A stretch of DNA of 64,000 nt from Streptomyces sp. OR43 (GCF_008042275.1 NZ_RDBK01000043.1:1524284-1588283), one strand, 5' to 3'. Positions 9,165 through 18,284 are shown, counted from the stretch's first letter. Numbers and translations: made by a program. The notes: generated by a model from the sequence alone, not told the origin.

Positions 9165-10787
9165 TCAGCCGGCGACGGCCGCGAGGGAGACGACGAACGT
9201 GGTGCCGGAGCCCACCGCGCTCTCCACCGTGATCGTGCCCCCGTGGTCGGTGACGATCTGCCGTGCGATCGCGAGCCCGAGGCCGCTGCCCCCGGTGGCG
9301 CGGCCCCGGGCCGGATCGGCGCGCCAGAAGCGGTCGAAGAGGTGGGGCAGGTGCTCCGCCGGTATGCCCTTGCCGGTGTCCCGCACGCGGATCACCGCCG
9401 TGCGCTCCTCCTGCCGCAGTTCCAGGGCCACGGTGCCGCCCGGCGCCGTGGCGCGCAACGCGTTGCCGACGAGATTGCCGACGACCTGGCGCAGCCGGTC
9501 CGCGTCGACCTCCGCCCGCACGGGCAGGGGCGCGGTCAGTTCCAGGGTGACACCCGCCCGTTCGGAAGCCGCCCGGTGCGCGGTACGCGAGGCGTCGAGG
9601 ACGTCCCGCAGGTCGGCGACCGCCCGGTGGTAGGTCAGCACCCCGGCCTCGGCCAGGGCCAGATCCTGGAGGTCGTCGACGATCCGCTGCTGCAGCATCG
9701 CCTCCTCGTGCAGGGAGTCGAGCAGCTCGGGCGTGGGCTCGACGAACCCGTCCTGGAGTGCCTCCAGATAGCCCCGGAGATTGGCCAGCGGGGTGCGCAG
9801 TTCATGGGCGATGTCGCCGGTCATCCGTCGCTGGCGCTCCTCCGCGCCCTGGAGGAAGTCCGCCATCCGGTTGAAGGCCCGCCCGAGTTCGGCGATCTCG
9901 TCGCGGCCGGACACGGGGACGCGGTGTTCGAGATCGCCGCCGCCCAGGCCCCGCGCCGCCGCGGTCAGCGCACGGACCGGGCGCAGTACGGCCCGGCTCA
10001 GGATCAGGGCCGCGATGATCGCCGCAAGGGCGACCCCGCCCGCCACGGCCACGGTGGGCGCCGCAGCCAGGCCCGCCGGTGACTCGTCACGCGCCCCGAG
10101 GCTGATCTGGAGTCGCGGGGGTGACACGGAGGCGGTGCGCTCGTTGAAGACCCGTTGCAGACAGGCGGAGAGACGCGGATCGCTCTCGCACTTCACGGCG
10201 GCGAGACTGTCCTGTGTGGCGTACGGATCGGGGCCGGCCTCCGTGGGTTCCCTGCACTGCGCCGGACGCCGGTCCGTCCCGAAACGGGGAAGGCCGATGC
10301 TGTCCGGCCGGGCCGTCACCGCGGCCCCGGCCCTCGTCAGACAGGCCGCATGGGCCACCGCCGTCCGGTACTCCGCGATCGCGCTCACCGTGCGTTTCAC
10401 GGAGGCGCGCGCCAACTTGGCCGCGGGCAGCCGGAGCTGGGGGCGGGCATCGGCCAGCACCGGCGGCTGCCCGCTCACCTCCCGAGGGCGGTGGCCGGCG
10501 AGTACATCGGAGTCGGCGACCAGGACGTCCGTCTCCGTGACGACCCGGATGCGCTGCCCCGTGGCCGCCGACAGGGAACGCACGGTGGGAGCCACGCCCT
10601 CCCAGGTGCCGTGCGCGTAGCCGTACGCGGTGAGCCCCTCGAGAATGCGGGACACCTCCTGGCGGCCGGCCCGGGCGGATTCCTCCACCTGGCTGTTGGC
10701 CTGGCGGAGCGTGAGCCAGGCGGTCGCCGCGGTGGCGGCCATCGCCACCAGCATGATCAGCCCGAGCACCCGCAGCCGGAAACTCAT
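9165..10787 (-). CDS. Membrane sensor histidine kinase
   Basis: The protein has 540 residues. An N-terminal membrane segment (about 5-25), a ~230-residue extracytoplasmic sensor with several Cys, a second membrane segment (about 245-268) and a HAMP domain come first. The HisKA domain follows with the phosphoacceptor in DIAHELRTPL. The HATPase domain has N-box NLVGNALRA, G1 DTGKGIP and G2 GSGLGLAIA. The start overlaps the response-regulator stop (ATGA), so this is an orthodox coupled pair. The convergent MacB-type export operon is a plausible target, but that is inference from position. Confidence 0.95.
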   Translation of the reverse strand: MSFRLRVLGLIMLVAMAATAATAWLTLRQANSQVEESARAGRQEVSRILEGLTAYGYAHGTWEGVAPTVRSLSAATGQRIRVVTETDVLVADSDVLAGHRPREVSGQPPVLADARPQLRLPAAKLARASVKRTVSAIAEYRTAVAHAACLTRAGAAVTARPDSIGLPRFGTDRRPAQCREPTEAGPDPYATQDSLAAVKCESDPRLSACLQRVFNERTASVSPPRLQISLGARDESPAGLAAAPTVAVAGGVALAAIIAALILSRAVLRPVRALTAAARGLGGGDLEHRVPVSGRDEIAELGRAFNRMADFLQGAEERQRRMTGDIAHELRTPLANLRGYLEALQDGFVEPTPELLDSLHEEAMLQQRIVDDLQDLALAEAGVLTYHRAVADLRDVLDASRTAHRAASERAGVTLELTAPLPVRAEVDADRLRQVVGNLVGNALRATAPGGTVALELRQEERTAVIRVRDTGKGIPAEHLPHLFDRFWRADPARGRATGGSGLGLAIARQIVTDHGGTITVESAVGSGTTFVVSLAAVAG

Positions 10788-11530
10788 CCCACGGTCCCGT
10801 CGCCGCGCGTGCCGTGCGTGGCCTGCGTGCCTTGCGTGGTCTGCGTGCCCTGCTCCAGACGGTAACCGCGTCCGTAGACGGTCTCCACGTAGTGCGTACC
10901 CTCGTGGCCCTTCTCCAGCTTGCGCCGCAGATTCATGACATGGGCGTCGACCGTGCGCGGAAGGACGTTCCGGTCGAACCCGAAGACCCGGTCGATGATC
11001 TGCGCCCTCGTGAACACCCGCTGCGGCTCCCCCATCAGCACCGTCAGGATCGCGAACTCCTTGCCGGTCAGCGCCACCGGCCGCCCGGCGGCCCGTACCT
11101 CGAAGCGCGTCGTGTCCACCTCCAGCTCCCCCACGGTCAGCACGGTGGGCACGGCCTGGGCCGCCGCCTTCGACCTCCGCAGCAGTGCCCGCACGCGGGC
11201 CGTCAGCTCTCGCGGGCTGTAGGGCTTGGTCAGGTAGTCGTCGGCGCCGAGGTCCAGACCGAGCAGCAGGTCCTCCTCGGTGCTGCGCGCGGTGAGCAAC
11301 AGGATCGGGACCTGCGACTCGGCGCGCAGGATGCGGCAGACGTCGAGACCGTCGACGTTCGGCATCATCACGTCGAGCACGAGAAGGTCCGGCCGCGACG
11401 ACCTGGCCCGGTCGATCGCCGAACGGCCGTCCGAGACGATCTGCACCTCGTCCCCCGCCTGTTCCAGATAGATCCGGATCAGCCGCGCCTGCTTCGCGTC
11501 ATCCTCGGCGACCAATATGCGCGCACTCAC
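10784..11530 (-). CDS. OmpR/PhoB-family response regulator
   Basis: The protein has 248 residues from the GTG at 11530 (AAGGAG 6-7 nt upstream). The receiver domain shows the acidic pair in VAEDD, phosphoacceptor Asp in LLVLDVMMPNVDG, Thr in LLLTAR and Lys in LTKPYSP. The C-terminal winged helix ends in the usual 'VETVYGRGYRLE'. After the DNA-binding domain is an odd TQGTQ-type repetitive tail of ~20 residues (TQTTQGTQATHGTRG) that is not part of the fold. Three perfectly phased 11-bp direct repeats lie 23-55 bp upstream, suggesting autoregulation. Confidence 0.95.
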   Translation of the reverse strand: MSARILVAEDDAKQARLIRIYLEQAGDEVQIVSDGRSAIDRARSSRPDLLVLDVMMPNVDGLDVCRILRAESQVPILLLTARSTEEDLLLGLDLGADDYLTKPYSPRELTARVRALLRRSKAAAQAVPTVLTVGELEVDTTRFEVRAAGRPVALTGKEFAILTVLMGEPQRVFTRAQIIDRVFGFDRNVLPRTVDAHVMNLRRKLEKGHEGTHYVETVYGRGYRLEQGTQTTQGTQATHGTRGDGTVG

Positions 11531-11552
11531 TGCGGCTCCTTCGACTCGGACA

Positions 11553-11585
11553 TCGCATGGATGTCGCATGGGTGTCGCACGGCTG
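11553..11585. promoter_or_regulatory. Three contiguous 11-bp direct repeats upstream of the response regulator
   Basis: TCGCATGGATG, TCGCATGGGTG and TCGCACGGCTG follow one another without a gap. An 11-bp period places each copy on the same DNA face, the usual arrangement for OmpR/PhoP-type regulators. They lie directly before the regulator's RBS, so binding would probably affect its own transcription. Binding is inferred. Confidence 0.55.
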
Positions 11586-11821
11586 AGCAACGCCCTTGAC
11601 GAGCGATCCCACGGGTACGTGCGAGTGGTTCGCGACGATCCCCCGAACAACCACGGCCCCCGACCACCATGCGCCTTTGCCCCTGGGCCGTTCCGGGAAT
11701 TCTCCGGGATCTCCGGAAAATTCTCCGGCGCGGTGTCGAGAACGGCCGCCCCGCTCCGACGTCCCCTGTGAGAGCCGCCCACGAGGGGCGGCGAGGGAAC
11801 GGACCGAGAGGGAGCGGAATC

Positions 11822-12235
11822 ATGAAGTACCTGGTGATGGTTCAGGGCTCGCAGGCCGATTACGAGGCGATGCGCGGGAACGCGTCCACCGGCAACCCGG
11901 CCTGGAGCGAGAAGGACGTACAGGCCATGTTCGCGTTCATGGGCGCGGTCAACGACGATCTCGCCGAGAGCGGTGAGCTCATCGACGCCCAGGGGCTGGT
12001 CGAACCGGCGAAGACCCGGTTCGTGACGGCGGGCGAGGACGGCCGGCCGGTGATCACCGACGGTCCTTACGGGGAGACGAAGGAGCTGCTCGCCGGGTAC
12101 TGGGTGCTCGAATGCGAGAGCCTGGAGCGGGTTACCGAGATCGCCGCACGTGTCACGCAGTGCCCGGCGCCCGCCGGTGCGCCCGCCCGCCCGGTCGTCA
12201 TCCGGGCCATCGACAGCGGCGGAGGCGATGTGTGA
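11822..12235 (+). CDS. YCII-related 'DGPF'-type protein
   Basis: A 137-residue dimeric alpha/beta-barrel-type protein. It starts MKYLVMVQGS and contains 'VITDGPYGETKELLAGYWVLE'-like elements; the family hallmark DGPF appears here as DGPY. Proteins of this kind are the standard genomic partners of ECF42 sigma factors. The next gene is exactly such a sigma factor, starting in GTGA over this stop codon. The biochemical role is unknown; a sensory or enzymatic partner is usually supposed. The start has no strong GGAGG but has AGGGAGCGGA upstream. Confidence 0.9.
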   Translation: MKYLVMVQGSQADYEAMRGNASTGNPAWSEKDVQAMFAFMGAVNDDLAESGELIDAQGLVEPAKTRFVTAGEDGRPVITDGPYGETKELLAGYWVLECESLERVTEIAARVTQCPAPAGAPARPVVIRAIDSGGGDV

Positions 12236-13479
12236 GGCGTACGACCGAGCTCGAGGACCTGCTGCGGCGGCACGCCCCGCAGGTCCTCGGCGCGCTGGTA
12301 CGCCGGTACGGGCACTTCGATCCGGCCGAGGACGCGGTGCAGGAGGCCCTGATCGCCGCCGCCCGGCAGTGGCCCGAGGAGGGTGTGCCGGACAATCCGC
12401 GCGGCTGGCTGATCAGGGTGGCCTCACGGCGGCTCGTGGACCGGCTGCGTGGCGACGCCGCCCGGCGGGCCCGGGAGGAGGAGGCGGCCGCGCTCACGCC
12501 GCGGGACGCCTTCACCGCGCCGGCGCCCGACGCGTCCGTGCCGGGCGGCAGCCGGGCGCCGTCCGAGGACGACACCCTCACCCTGCTCTTCCTGTGCTGC
12601 CATCCGGACCTGGCCCCGGCCGCGCAGATCGCTCTGACCCTGCGGGCCGTCGGCGGGCTGACCACTGCCGAGATCGCCCGCGCGCATCTGGTGCCGGAGG
12701 CGACGATGGCCCAGAGGATCAGCCGGGCCAAGCGGAAGGTCCGGGGGGCCGCCTTCGTCCAGCCGGGGCCCGCCGACCGGGACCAGCGGCTCGCGGCCGT
12801 GCTCCAGGTGCTCTACCTGATCTTCAACGAGGGCTACACGGCGACTTCGGGGCGCGCCCTGCACCGCGCCGGTCTGGCCCGGGAGGCGATCCGGCTGACG
12901 CGTTCGGTACGCGGGCTGCTGCCCCGGGACGGGGCGGTGACCGGGCTCCTGGCACTGATGCTGCTGACCGACGCCCGCAGCGCCGCGCGCACCGGACCGC
13001 ACGGCGAGCTGATCCCGCTCGACGAGCAGGACCGCACCCGCTGGGACCGGGCCGCCGTCGCCGAGGGCCTCGCCCTGGTCGAGGAGGCGCTGGGGGAGGG
13101 CCCCGCCGGGCCCTACCAGGTGCAGGCGGCCATCGCCGCACTGCACGACGAGGCGGCCCGCGCCGAGGACACCGACTGGCCGCAGATCCTGGCGCTGTAC
13201 GACGTCCTCGTACGGATCGCCCCCGAGCCGATGGCCTGGCTGAGCCGGGCCGTCGCCGTCGCCATGGTCCACGGCCCCCGGGCCGGCCTCGCGGAGGCCG
13301 ACGCCCTCGCGGACCGGCTGGCGGGCCACCATCGGCTGGACGCCGTCCGCGCCCACCTGCTGGAACGGGCGGGAGACACGGAGGGCGCCCGCGCCGCGTA
13401 CCGTGCGGCCGCCGCCGGGACCCTGAGCATCCCGGAGGCCCGCTATCTGTACGGACGCGCGGACCGGCTCGACGGCTGA
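12232..13479 (+). CDS. ECF42-type RNA polymerase sigma factor with large C-terminal extension
   Basis: The protein has 415 residues. The sigma-2 region is near residues 10-75 ('HFDPAEDAVQEALIAAARQW', 'WLIRVASRRLVDRL'). The sigma-4 region is about 115-175 ('GLTTAEIARAHLVPEATMAQRISRAK'). A ~230-residue helical C-terminal domain follows (DUF6596/TPR-like: 'LYLIFNEGY', 'GLLALMLL', 'LYDVLVRIAPEPMAWLSRAVA'). That architecture plus the coupled DGPF-type gene is the ECF42 signature; there is no anti-sigma gene, as expected. The GTG start at 12232 overlaps the upstream stop. The stop region lies inside a 45-bp tandem duplication. Confidence 0.93.
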   Translation: MRRTTELEDLLRRHAPQVLGALVRRYGHFDPAEDAVQEALIAAARQWPEEGVPDNPRGWLIRVASRRLVDRLRGDAARRAREEEAAALTPRDAFTAPAPDASVPGGSRAPSEDDTLTLLFLCCHPDLAPAAQIALTLRAVGGLTTAEIARAHLVPEATMAQRISRAKRKVRGAAFVQPGPADRDQRLAAVLQVLYLIFNEGYTATSGRALHRAGLAREAIRLTRSVRGLLPRDGAVTGLLALMLLTDARSAARTGPHGELIPLDEQDRTRWDRAAVAEGLALVEEALGEGPAGPYQVQAAIAALHDEAARAEDTDWPQILALYDVLVRIAPEPMAWLSRAVAVAMVHGPRAGLAEADALADRLAGHHRLDAVRAHLLERAGDTEGARAAYRAAAAGTLSIPEARYLYGRADRLDG

Positions 13480-13553
13480 AAGTGAACCGGACCGACGGCT
13501 CGGAGCGGCCGGCTCGACGACTGAAAGTGAACCGGACCGACGGCTCGGAGCGG
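13464..13553 (+). repeat. 45-bp perfect tandem duplication over the sigma gene stop
   Basis: Two adjacent 45-bp copies (13464-13508 and 13509-13553) differ at one base. The first contains the ECF42 gene stop TGA; the second carries the same context just after it. A third, decayed partial copy follows (from about 13554). It looks like a recent duplication in the 3' flank. Short CGGCAAACAG-type repeats follow at about 13636-13672. Confidence 0.92.
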
Positions 13554-13727
13554 ACCGGATCGACGGCTGAGCCGGGTCCGTTCACCCGCGTTCCGGGCGT
13601 GCGCGGCGCTCCGCGAAGGGCGGAGCGGAGCCGAGAACAGCGGCAAACAGCGGCAAACGGCTGCAAACAGCCGGACCGGCGGTGGTTTCACTGGCCGTCG
13701 CACCCCCGGCTCGCAATCATCGGGTCC

Positions 13728-14348
13728 ATGACCAACAGCAACCAGGGCCGAGACCTCACCCTCCGGATCGCCCAGCAGCCGGAGGCGGACGAGTTGCTCG
13801 CGCGCAGTCCGCTCGCCGCCCTCGTCGGCATGCTGCTGGACCAGCAGGTGCCGATGGAGTGGGCGTTCTCCGGTCCGTACGCACTGGCGCAGCGGATGGG
13901 CGGGGACGACCTGGACGCCCATGAGATCGCCACGTACGACCCGGAGGCCTTCACCGGGCTGTTCACCGACAAGCCCGCTCTGCACCGCTATCCGGGCTCG
14001 ATGGCCAAGCGGGTGCAGCAGCTGTGCCAGTACCTGGTGGCGCAGTACGACGGCGAGGCGAGCGCGGTGTGGACCGGGGCCACCTCCGGGGCCGATCTCC
14101 GTAAGCGGCTCAACGCACTGCCGGGGTTCGGCACCCAGAAGGCGCAGATCTTTCTCGCGCTGCTGGGCAAGCAGTTCGGCGTCCGGCCGCCGGGGTGGCG
14201 GGAGGCGGCGGGGCCGTACGGGGAGGCGGACTCGCACCGTTCGGTCGCCGACATCACCGGGCCCGAGTCACTCGCCGAGGTCCGTGCGTTCAAGCAGGAG
14301 GCCAAACAGGCCGCGAAGGCGGCCAAGGCGGCGGCCAAGGGCAAGTGA
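13728..14348 (+). CDS. HhH-GPD-type base excision repair family protein
   Basis: The protein has 206 residues. The N-terminal 'ARSPLAALVGMLLDQQVPMEWAF' matches the HhH-GPD/endonuclease III superfamily entry helix ('LLDQQ'). The helix-hairpin-helix region is 'LNALPGFGTQKAQIFLALLGKQF', giving the LPGFG hairpin. The C-terminus is a Lys/Ala-rich tail (KQAAKAAKAAAKGK), probably for DNA contact. It lacks the 4Fe-4S Cys cluster of Nth. It is probably a glycosylase-like DNA repair protein; catalytic activity is unproven. It is followed by a strong terminator. Confidence 0.9.
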   Translation: MTNSNQGRDLTLRIAQQPEADELLARSPLAALVGMLLDQQVPMEWAFSGPYALAQRMGGDDLDAHEIATYDPEAFTGLFTDKPALHRYPGSMAKRVQQLCQYLVAQYDGEASAVWTGATSGADLRKRLNALPGFGTQKAQIFLALLGKQFGVRPPGWREAAGPYGEADSHRSVADITGPESLAEVRAFKQEAKQAAKAAKAAAKGK

Positions 14349-14352
14349 GCCC

Positions 14353-14385
14353 GGCCCCGGGCGCCCCCGGTGTGCGCCCGGGGCC
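14353..14385 (+). terminator. Terminator after the HhH-GPD gene
   Basis: A perfect 12-bp stem (GGCCCCGGGCGC / GCGCCCGGGGCC) with a 9-nt loop starts 5 bp after the stop codon. It has no U-tract. Confidence 0.75.
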
Positions 14386-14528
14386 GCCGGGGCGCGCACC
14401 GGGGCGGCCGAGGGCTCTCGTTCATCGCTGCCTCAATCCCGGAATGGCCGCTTATATGCCGCCCTGGGCCGCGCCGCAGTCCCGCCCCATGGCTGCGCCC
14501 GGAGGGTCTTGACCGGTAGGCTTTCCGT

Positions 14529-14825
14529 GTGATCTTCAAGCGCATCGGAAATGGGCAGCCCTATCCCGACCACGGCCGGGAAAGCACCCGGCAGTGGGCG
14601 GATGTCGCGCCGCGCCCGGTCCGCCTCGACCAGCTCGTGACCACCAAGGGCCAGCTGGACCTCGAAACGCTTCTCGCCGAGGACTCCACGTTCTACGGCG
14701 ACCTGTTCGCGCACGTCGTGAAGTGGCAGGGCGACCTGTACCTGGAGGACGGACTGCACCGCGCGGTCCGTGCCGCGCTCCAGCAGCGCCAGGTGCTGCA
14801 CGCCCGCGTGCTCGAACTCGGCTGA
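14529..14825 (+). CDS. Conserved small protein, possibly ParB-like fold
   Basis: The protein has 98 residues from a GTG at 14529. It is soluble and charged. The second half, 'HVVKWQGDLYLEDGLHRAVRAALQQ', with its DGLHRAVRAAL, resembles the GHHR-type motif of ParB/Srx-like domains, and 'VRLDQLVTTKGQLDLETLL' would be the preceding strand-helix. That assignment is a tentative reading, not a firm family call. It lies upstream of the LytR_C gene (120-bp gap). The start has a weak RBS; GGAGGGTC lies rather far upstream. Confidence 0.78.
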   Translation: MIFKRIGNGQPYPDHGRESTRQWADVAPRPVRLDQLVTTKGQLDLETLLAEDSTFYGDLFAHVVKWQGDLYLEDGLHRAVRAALQQRQVLHARVLELG

Positions 14826-14945
14826 GCCGCTCCCCCGGCCGCGTTCGACTCCGACGGGGTTCGTTCGGGTGCTTTCGCACTCGGACGGGTGCGATCCGTC
14901 GATCATCAAATAGTCATCATCACCTGGCCGCACTACGCTGCGCCC

Positions 14946-15566
14946 ATGAGCATGCTCACCCCCCCCGGCATGGGCGGAAAGTACCGCATCACGGGTGACA
15001 AGTACCCGCGCATGCGGCGCCCCCGCCGCCGCAGCAAACTGGTCCTCGCGTCCATCGCCTCCCTGGTCGCCCTCGGGCTCGCCGGATGGGGCACGCTGCA
15101 GCTCATCGATGTCTTCACGGGCGGCGACAAACAGGCCAGCGCCGCCGACCGCAAGGCGGACTGCCCGACCGCCGCGCCGTCCGCGCCCGCGAAGGTCCTG
15201 CCGAAGCCCGCGAAGATCACGGTCAACGTCTACAACGCGACCCCGCGTGGCGGACTGGCCAAGGCGGCGGCCGACGAGCTGAAGAAGCGCGGCTTCACCA
15301 TCGGCAAGGTGGGCAACGCCACCGCCGCGTACGACAAGAAGGTCGCCGGTACCGGCCTGCTGCTGGGCGCCCCGGCCGCGGTCAACGGCACGTTCCCGGT
15401 GCTCGGCACCCAGCTGCCGGGCGCGGCGACGAAGACCGACGCGCGCAAGGGCGCGGACGTCGATCTGATCATCGGTACGAAGTTCAAGGCGTTCAGCCCA
15501 CCGCAGACGGCAGCCACCGCGCTGACCGCGCTGACGAAGCCGGCCCCGGCGCCGTCCTCCTGCTGA
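14946..15566 (+). CDS. Membrane-anchored LytR C-terminal domain protein
   Basis: The protein has 206 residues. A basic cytoplasmic N-terminus (RMRRPRRRSK), one membrane segment (about 30-52) and a short Ala/Pro linker precede a LytR_C domain. That domain contains 'ITVNVYNATPRGGLAKAAADELKKRGF' and 'GNATAAYD'; the VYNAT...G.A...L...GF pattern is the family hallmark. It ends in APSSC. LytR_C domains occur at the ends of LCP cell-wall glycopolymer ligases; this is a stand-alone version with an extracytoplasmic domain. The role is probably in the envelope, but the exact function is unknown. Confidence 0.88.
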   Translation: MSMLTPPGMGGKYRITGDKYPRMRRPRRRSKLVLASIASLVALGLAGWGTLQLIDVFTGGDKQASAADRKADCPTAAPSAPAKVLPKPAKITVNVYNATPRGGLAKAAADELKKRGFTIGKVGNATAAYDKKVAGTGLLLGAPAAVNGTFPVLGTQLPGAATKTDARKGADVDLIIGTKFKAFSPPQTAATALTALTKPAPAPSSC

Positions 15567-15597
15567 GGAACGCGCGGGTGGGCGGTTGCGGTACACG

Positions 15598-15630
15598 ACG
15601 GCCGAGGTGCTCCATGAGCTCCCCGGCCGT
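15598..15630 (+). terminator. Probable terminator after the LytR_C gene
   Basis: ACGGCCGAGG pairs with CCCCGGCCGT with one mismatch around a 13-nt loop, 32 bp after the stop codon. It may also serve upp, which ends 137 bp to the right in convergent orientation. CCGGCCTGA-type short repeats fill about 15725-15766. Confidence 0.5.
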
Positions 15631-15766
15631 TGCCGTCCCACCCGCCGGCCGGTCCCGGGGCCTCTCGTCGGATCATGCCGGGTTCGCGGGAACCGGCACG
15701 CGCGCGTCCGGCCCCGGTCCCCGATCCGGCCTGATCTGATCCGGCCTGACCCGGCCTGACCCGGCC

Positions 15767-16402
15767 CTAGCCTGCGGTGCCGTACATCCGGTCCCCGGCG
15801 TCACCGAGGCCCGGCACGATGTAGCCGTGCTCGTTGAGCCGCTCGTCGACCGAGGCGGTGACCACGGTGACCGGTGTCCCCGCCAGCTCGCGCTCCATCA
15901 CCTCGACGCCCTCGGGCGCCGCGAGCAGCACGACCGCGGTGACATCGTCCGCACCGCGCTTGATCAGCTCCTGGATGGCCGCGACCAGCGTGCCGCCGGT
16001 GGCGAGCATGGGGTCCAGGACGTACACCTGGCGTCCCGAGAGGTCCTCCGGCATGCGCGTCGCGTACGTGGACGCCTGGAGCGTCTCCTCGTCGCGGATC
16101 ATGCCCAGGAAGCCCACCTCGGCGGTCGGCAGCAGCCGGACCATGCCGTCGAGCATGCCGAGGCCGGCCCGCAGGATCGGTACGACCAGGGGCCGCGGGT
16201 GCGACAGCTTCACTCCGGTGGTGGGTGTCACCGGGGTCTCGATGTCGACCTGTTCGGTGCGCACATCGCGGGTGGCCTCGTACGCGAGCAGGGTGACCAG
16301 CTCGTCGGCGAGGCGCCGGAAGGTCGGGGAGTCGGTGCGCTTGTCGCGCAGGGTGGTGAGTTTGTGCGCGACCAGCGGGTGGTCGACGACGTGGATCCGC
16401 AT
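15767..16402 (-). CDS. upp: Uracil phosphoribosyltransferase
   Basis: This enzyme salvages uracil with PRPP to give UMP. The protein has 211 residues, the usual length. It starts [15 protein letters not shown], has '[11 protein letters not shown]' and the PRPP loop '[11 protein letters not shown]', and ends with the uracil-binding '[16 protein letters not shown]'. It is a single gene, divergent from a small ORF at 16506. Confidence 0.97.
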   Translation of the reverse strand: MRIHVVDHPLVAHKLTTLRDKRTDSPTFRRLADELVTLLAYEATRDVRTEQVDIETPVTPTTGVKLSHPRPLVVPILRAGLGMLDGMVRLLPTAEVGFLGMIRDEETLQASTYATRMPEDLSGRQVYVLDPMLATGGTLVAAIQELIKRGADDVTAVVLLAAPEGVEVMERELAGTPVTVVTASVDERLNEHGYIVPGLGDAGDRMYGTAG

Positions 16403-16505
16403 GCCACCCAGAGTAGCCGCGCCTCCCGCACCCGTGCGCTGGCATCAACCGCACGTTCGGGGGGAAGGTGGGGGCATACGGACCCAGCCTGGGGGTGAAG
16501 AGCCG

Positions 16506-16706
16506 ATGCCGGACGGGGCGGAGCGCGAGCGGGAAGGCCCGGACCCGCAGGACGCGCCGGAGACGGACGCGCAGCGCCGCAGGCGCCGCGCCCAGTTCCT
16601 CCGCGAGCTTCACGAGGCCAAGGCGCTCCGCGACCGGGTCCAGCCGCGCCGGGTCAAGGCCGCCAGAATGCGCCAGGCCATGCGGATGCGGACGTTCCGC
16701 TGGTAG
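16506..16706 (+). CDS. Small highly charged hypothetical protein
   Basis: The protein has 66 residues, very rich in Arg/Glu/Asp: MPDGAEREREG, then a basic helix 'RRRRRAQFLRELHEAKALRDR' and a C-terminus MRMRTFRW. It has no membrane segment. It starts at 16506, 103 bp from the divergent upp gene. The composition suggests a small nucleic-acid-associated or coiled protein. No function can be assigned. Confidence 0.6.
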   Translation: MPDGAEREREGPDPQDAPETDAQRRRRRAQFLRELHEAKALRDRVQPRRVKAARMRQAMRMRTFRW

Positions 16707-16952
16707 CCGGCCGTGCGCCGGAGGAACCCCCGGGTGGCGGCGCCGGAGAGAACTGATGGCCGACGCAACGACGGAACTGCTCTCGCGAGGCCCTCGTTTC
16801 TGCCACGATTCCGATGGGCGGGACGCAGGGCAGCCGGACCCCGGCTGTCTCCCGCCGGACCGACACACCCAGGGCATTCGTTGGGATCGGACCCCGCTCC
16901 CTGATCCGGCCTGATCCGAACGAGAGCCTCCAAGACCAGTGGGAGAGTCACG

Positions 16953-17507
16953 GTGTACTTCGCCGCACTGCTCGCGCGCACCGAAGACGGGTGGGAAGCG
17001 AGCGACACGGATCTCGACGATGTGGAGACCCTGTCCGACCTGACGGATCTGGCCCGTGAGGCCTCGGTGGACGAGGACACGGTGCTCGTCTTCATCGAGC
17101 AGGAGGACGCCTGGTTCGGCGTCGTCCGCGTGGACGGTGAGGAGGATCCGCGTATCTACGTCTCCAACGCCTCCGCCGCCGCCCGCTCCTCGTACGGGGA
17201 GATCCTGCTCACGGATGAACTGCTCGGCCGCGAACCCGGGGCCGAGGACTCGATTGCCGCCCTCGAAGAACTCGTCGGCCTCGACGGTACGGAGGACGGC
17301 GAACCCGAAACCCCCGACAATTCCACCACCGACGATGACGACGACGGGCCGGACCCCGACGCCGTACCGGCGGGTCCGCTCGGCGACACCGGGGTGCTGT
17401 CCGACCTCGGGCTCCCCGAGGCGGAGCTGCTGATGCTGCGGACGGAGGCCCTTTCCGAGATCGCGGACGCGCTGGGAGCGGCCGAGGTCCTGGAGACCGT
17501 CCGTTAG
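16953..17507 (+). CDS. tRNA adenosine deaminase-associated protein
   Basis: The protein has 184 residues and is strongly acidic. It starts with GTG: VYFAALLARTEDGWEA. It has an alpha/beta N-terminal domain ('VLVFIEQEDAWFGVVRVDG'), an Asp/Glu-rich linker ('TTDDDDDGPDPD') and a helical C-terminus. It lies 9 bp upstream of tadA; this pairing is the basis of the family name in actinobacteria. A role in assisting or regulating the deaminase is inferred from the linkage only. RBS GGGAGAG precedes the start. Confidence 0.9.
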   Translation: MYFAALLARTEDGWEASDTDLDDVETLSDLTDLAREASVDEDTVLVFIEQEDAWFGVVRVDGEEDPRIYVSNASAAARSSYGEILLTDELLGREPGAEDSIAALEELVGLDGTEDGEPETPDNSTTDDDDDGPDPDAVPAGPLGDTGVLSDLGLPEAELLMLRTEALSEIADALGAAEVLETVR

Positions 17508-18029
<522 letters not shown>

Positions 18030-18107
18030 CCCGCCTCCCCCGCACCGGCACGGGCTTGCCGGGAATCGGATTTCGACGGACGGCCGAGATGGTCTAAGCT
18101 CTCTCTC

Positions 18108-18192
18108 GGTAGCGTGTCCGAGCGGCCGAAGGAGCTCGCCTCGAAAGCGAGTGTGGGGAAACTCACCGAGGGTTCAAATCCCTCCGCTACCG
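18108..18192 (+). tRNA. tRNA-Ser(CGA)
   Basis: The acceptor GGTAGCG pairs with CGCTACC (18185-18191). The anticodon loop CTCGAAA places CGA at 18142-18144. A long variable arm and T-loop TTCAAAT follow. Discriminator G18192; CCA is not encoded. Confidence 0.96.
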
Positions 18193-18199
18193 CTCTTGT

Positions 18200-18230
18200 G
18201 AAGGGCCCGACGCACAGCGTCGGGCCCTTC
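18200..18230 (+). terminator. Terminator after tRNA-Ser(CGA)
   Basis: A perfect 14-bp stem (GAAGGGCCCGACGC / GCGTCGGGCCCTTC) around ACA, 8 bp after the tRNA. It is followed by GAGTTTTCC. Confidence 0.88.
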
Positions 18231-18284
18231 GAGTTTTCCGCCTGAACGGTTCCGCCCGGCCGGTTCCACCCGCCGTGGTGCGGG

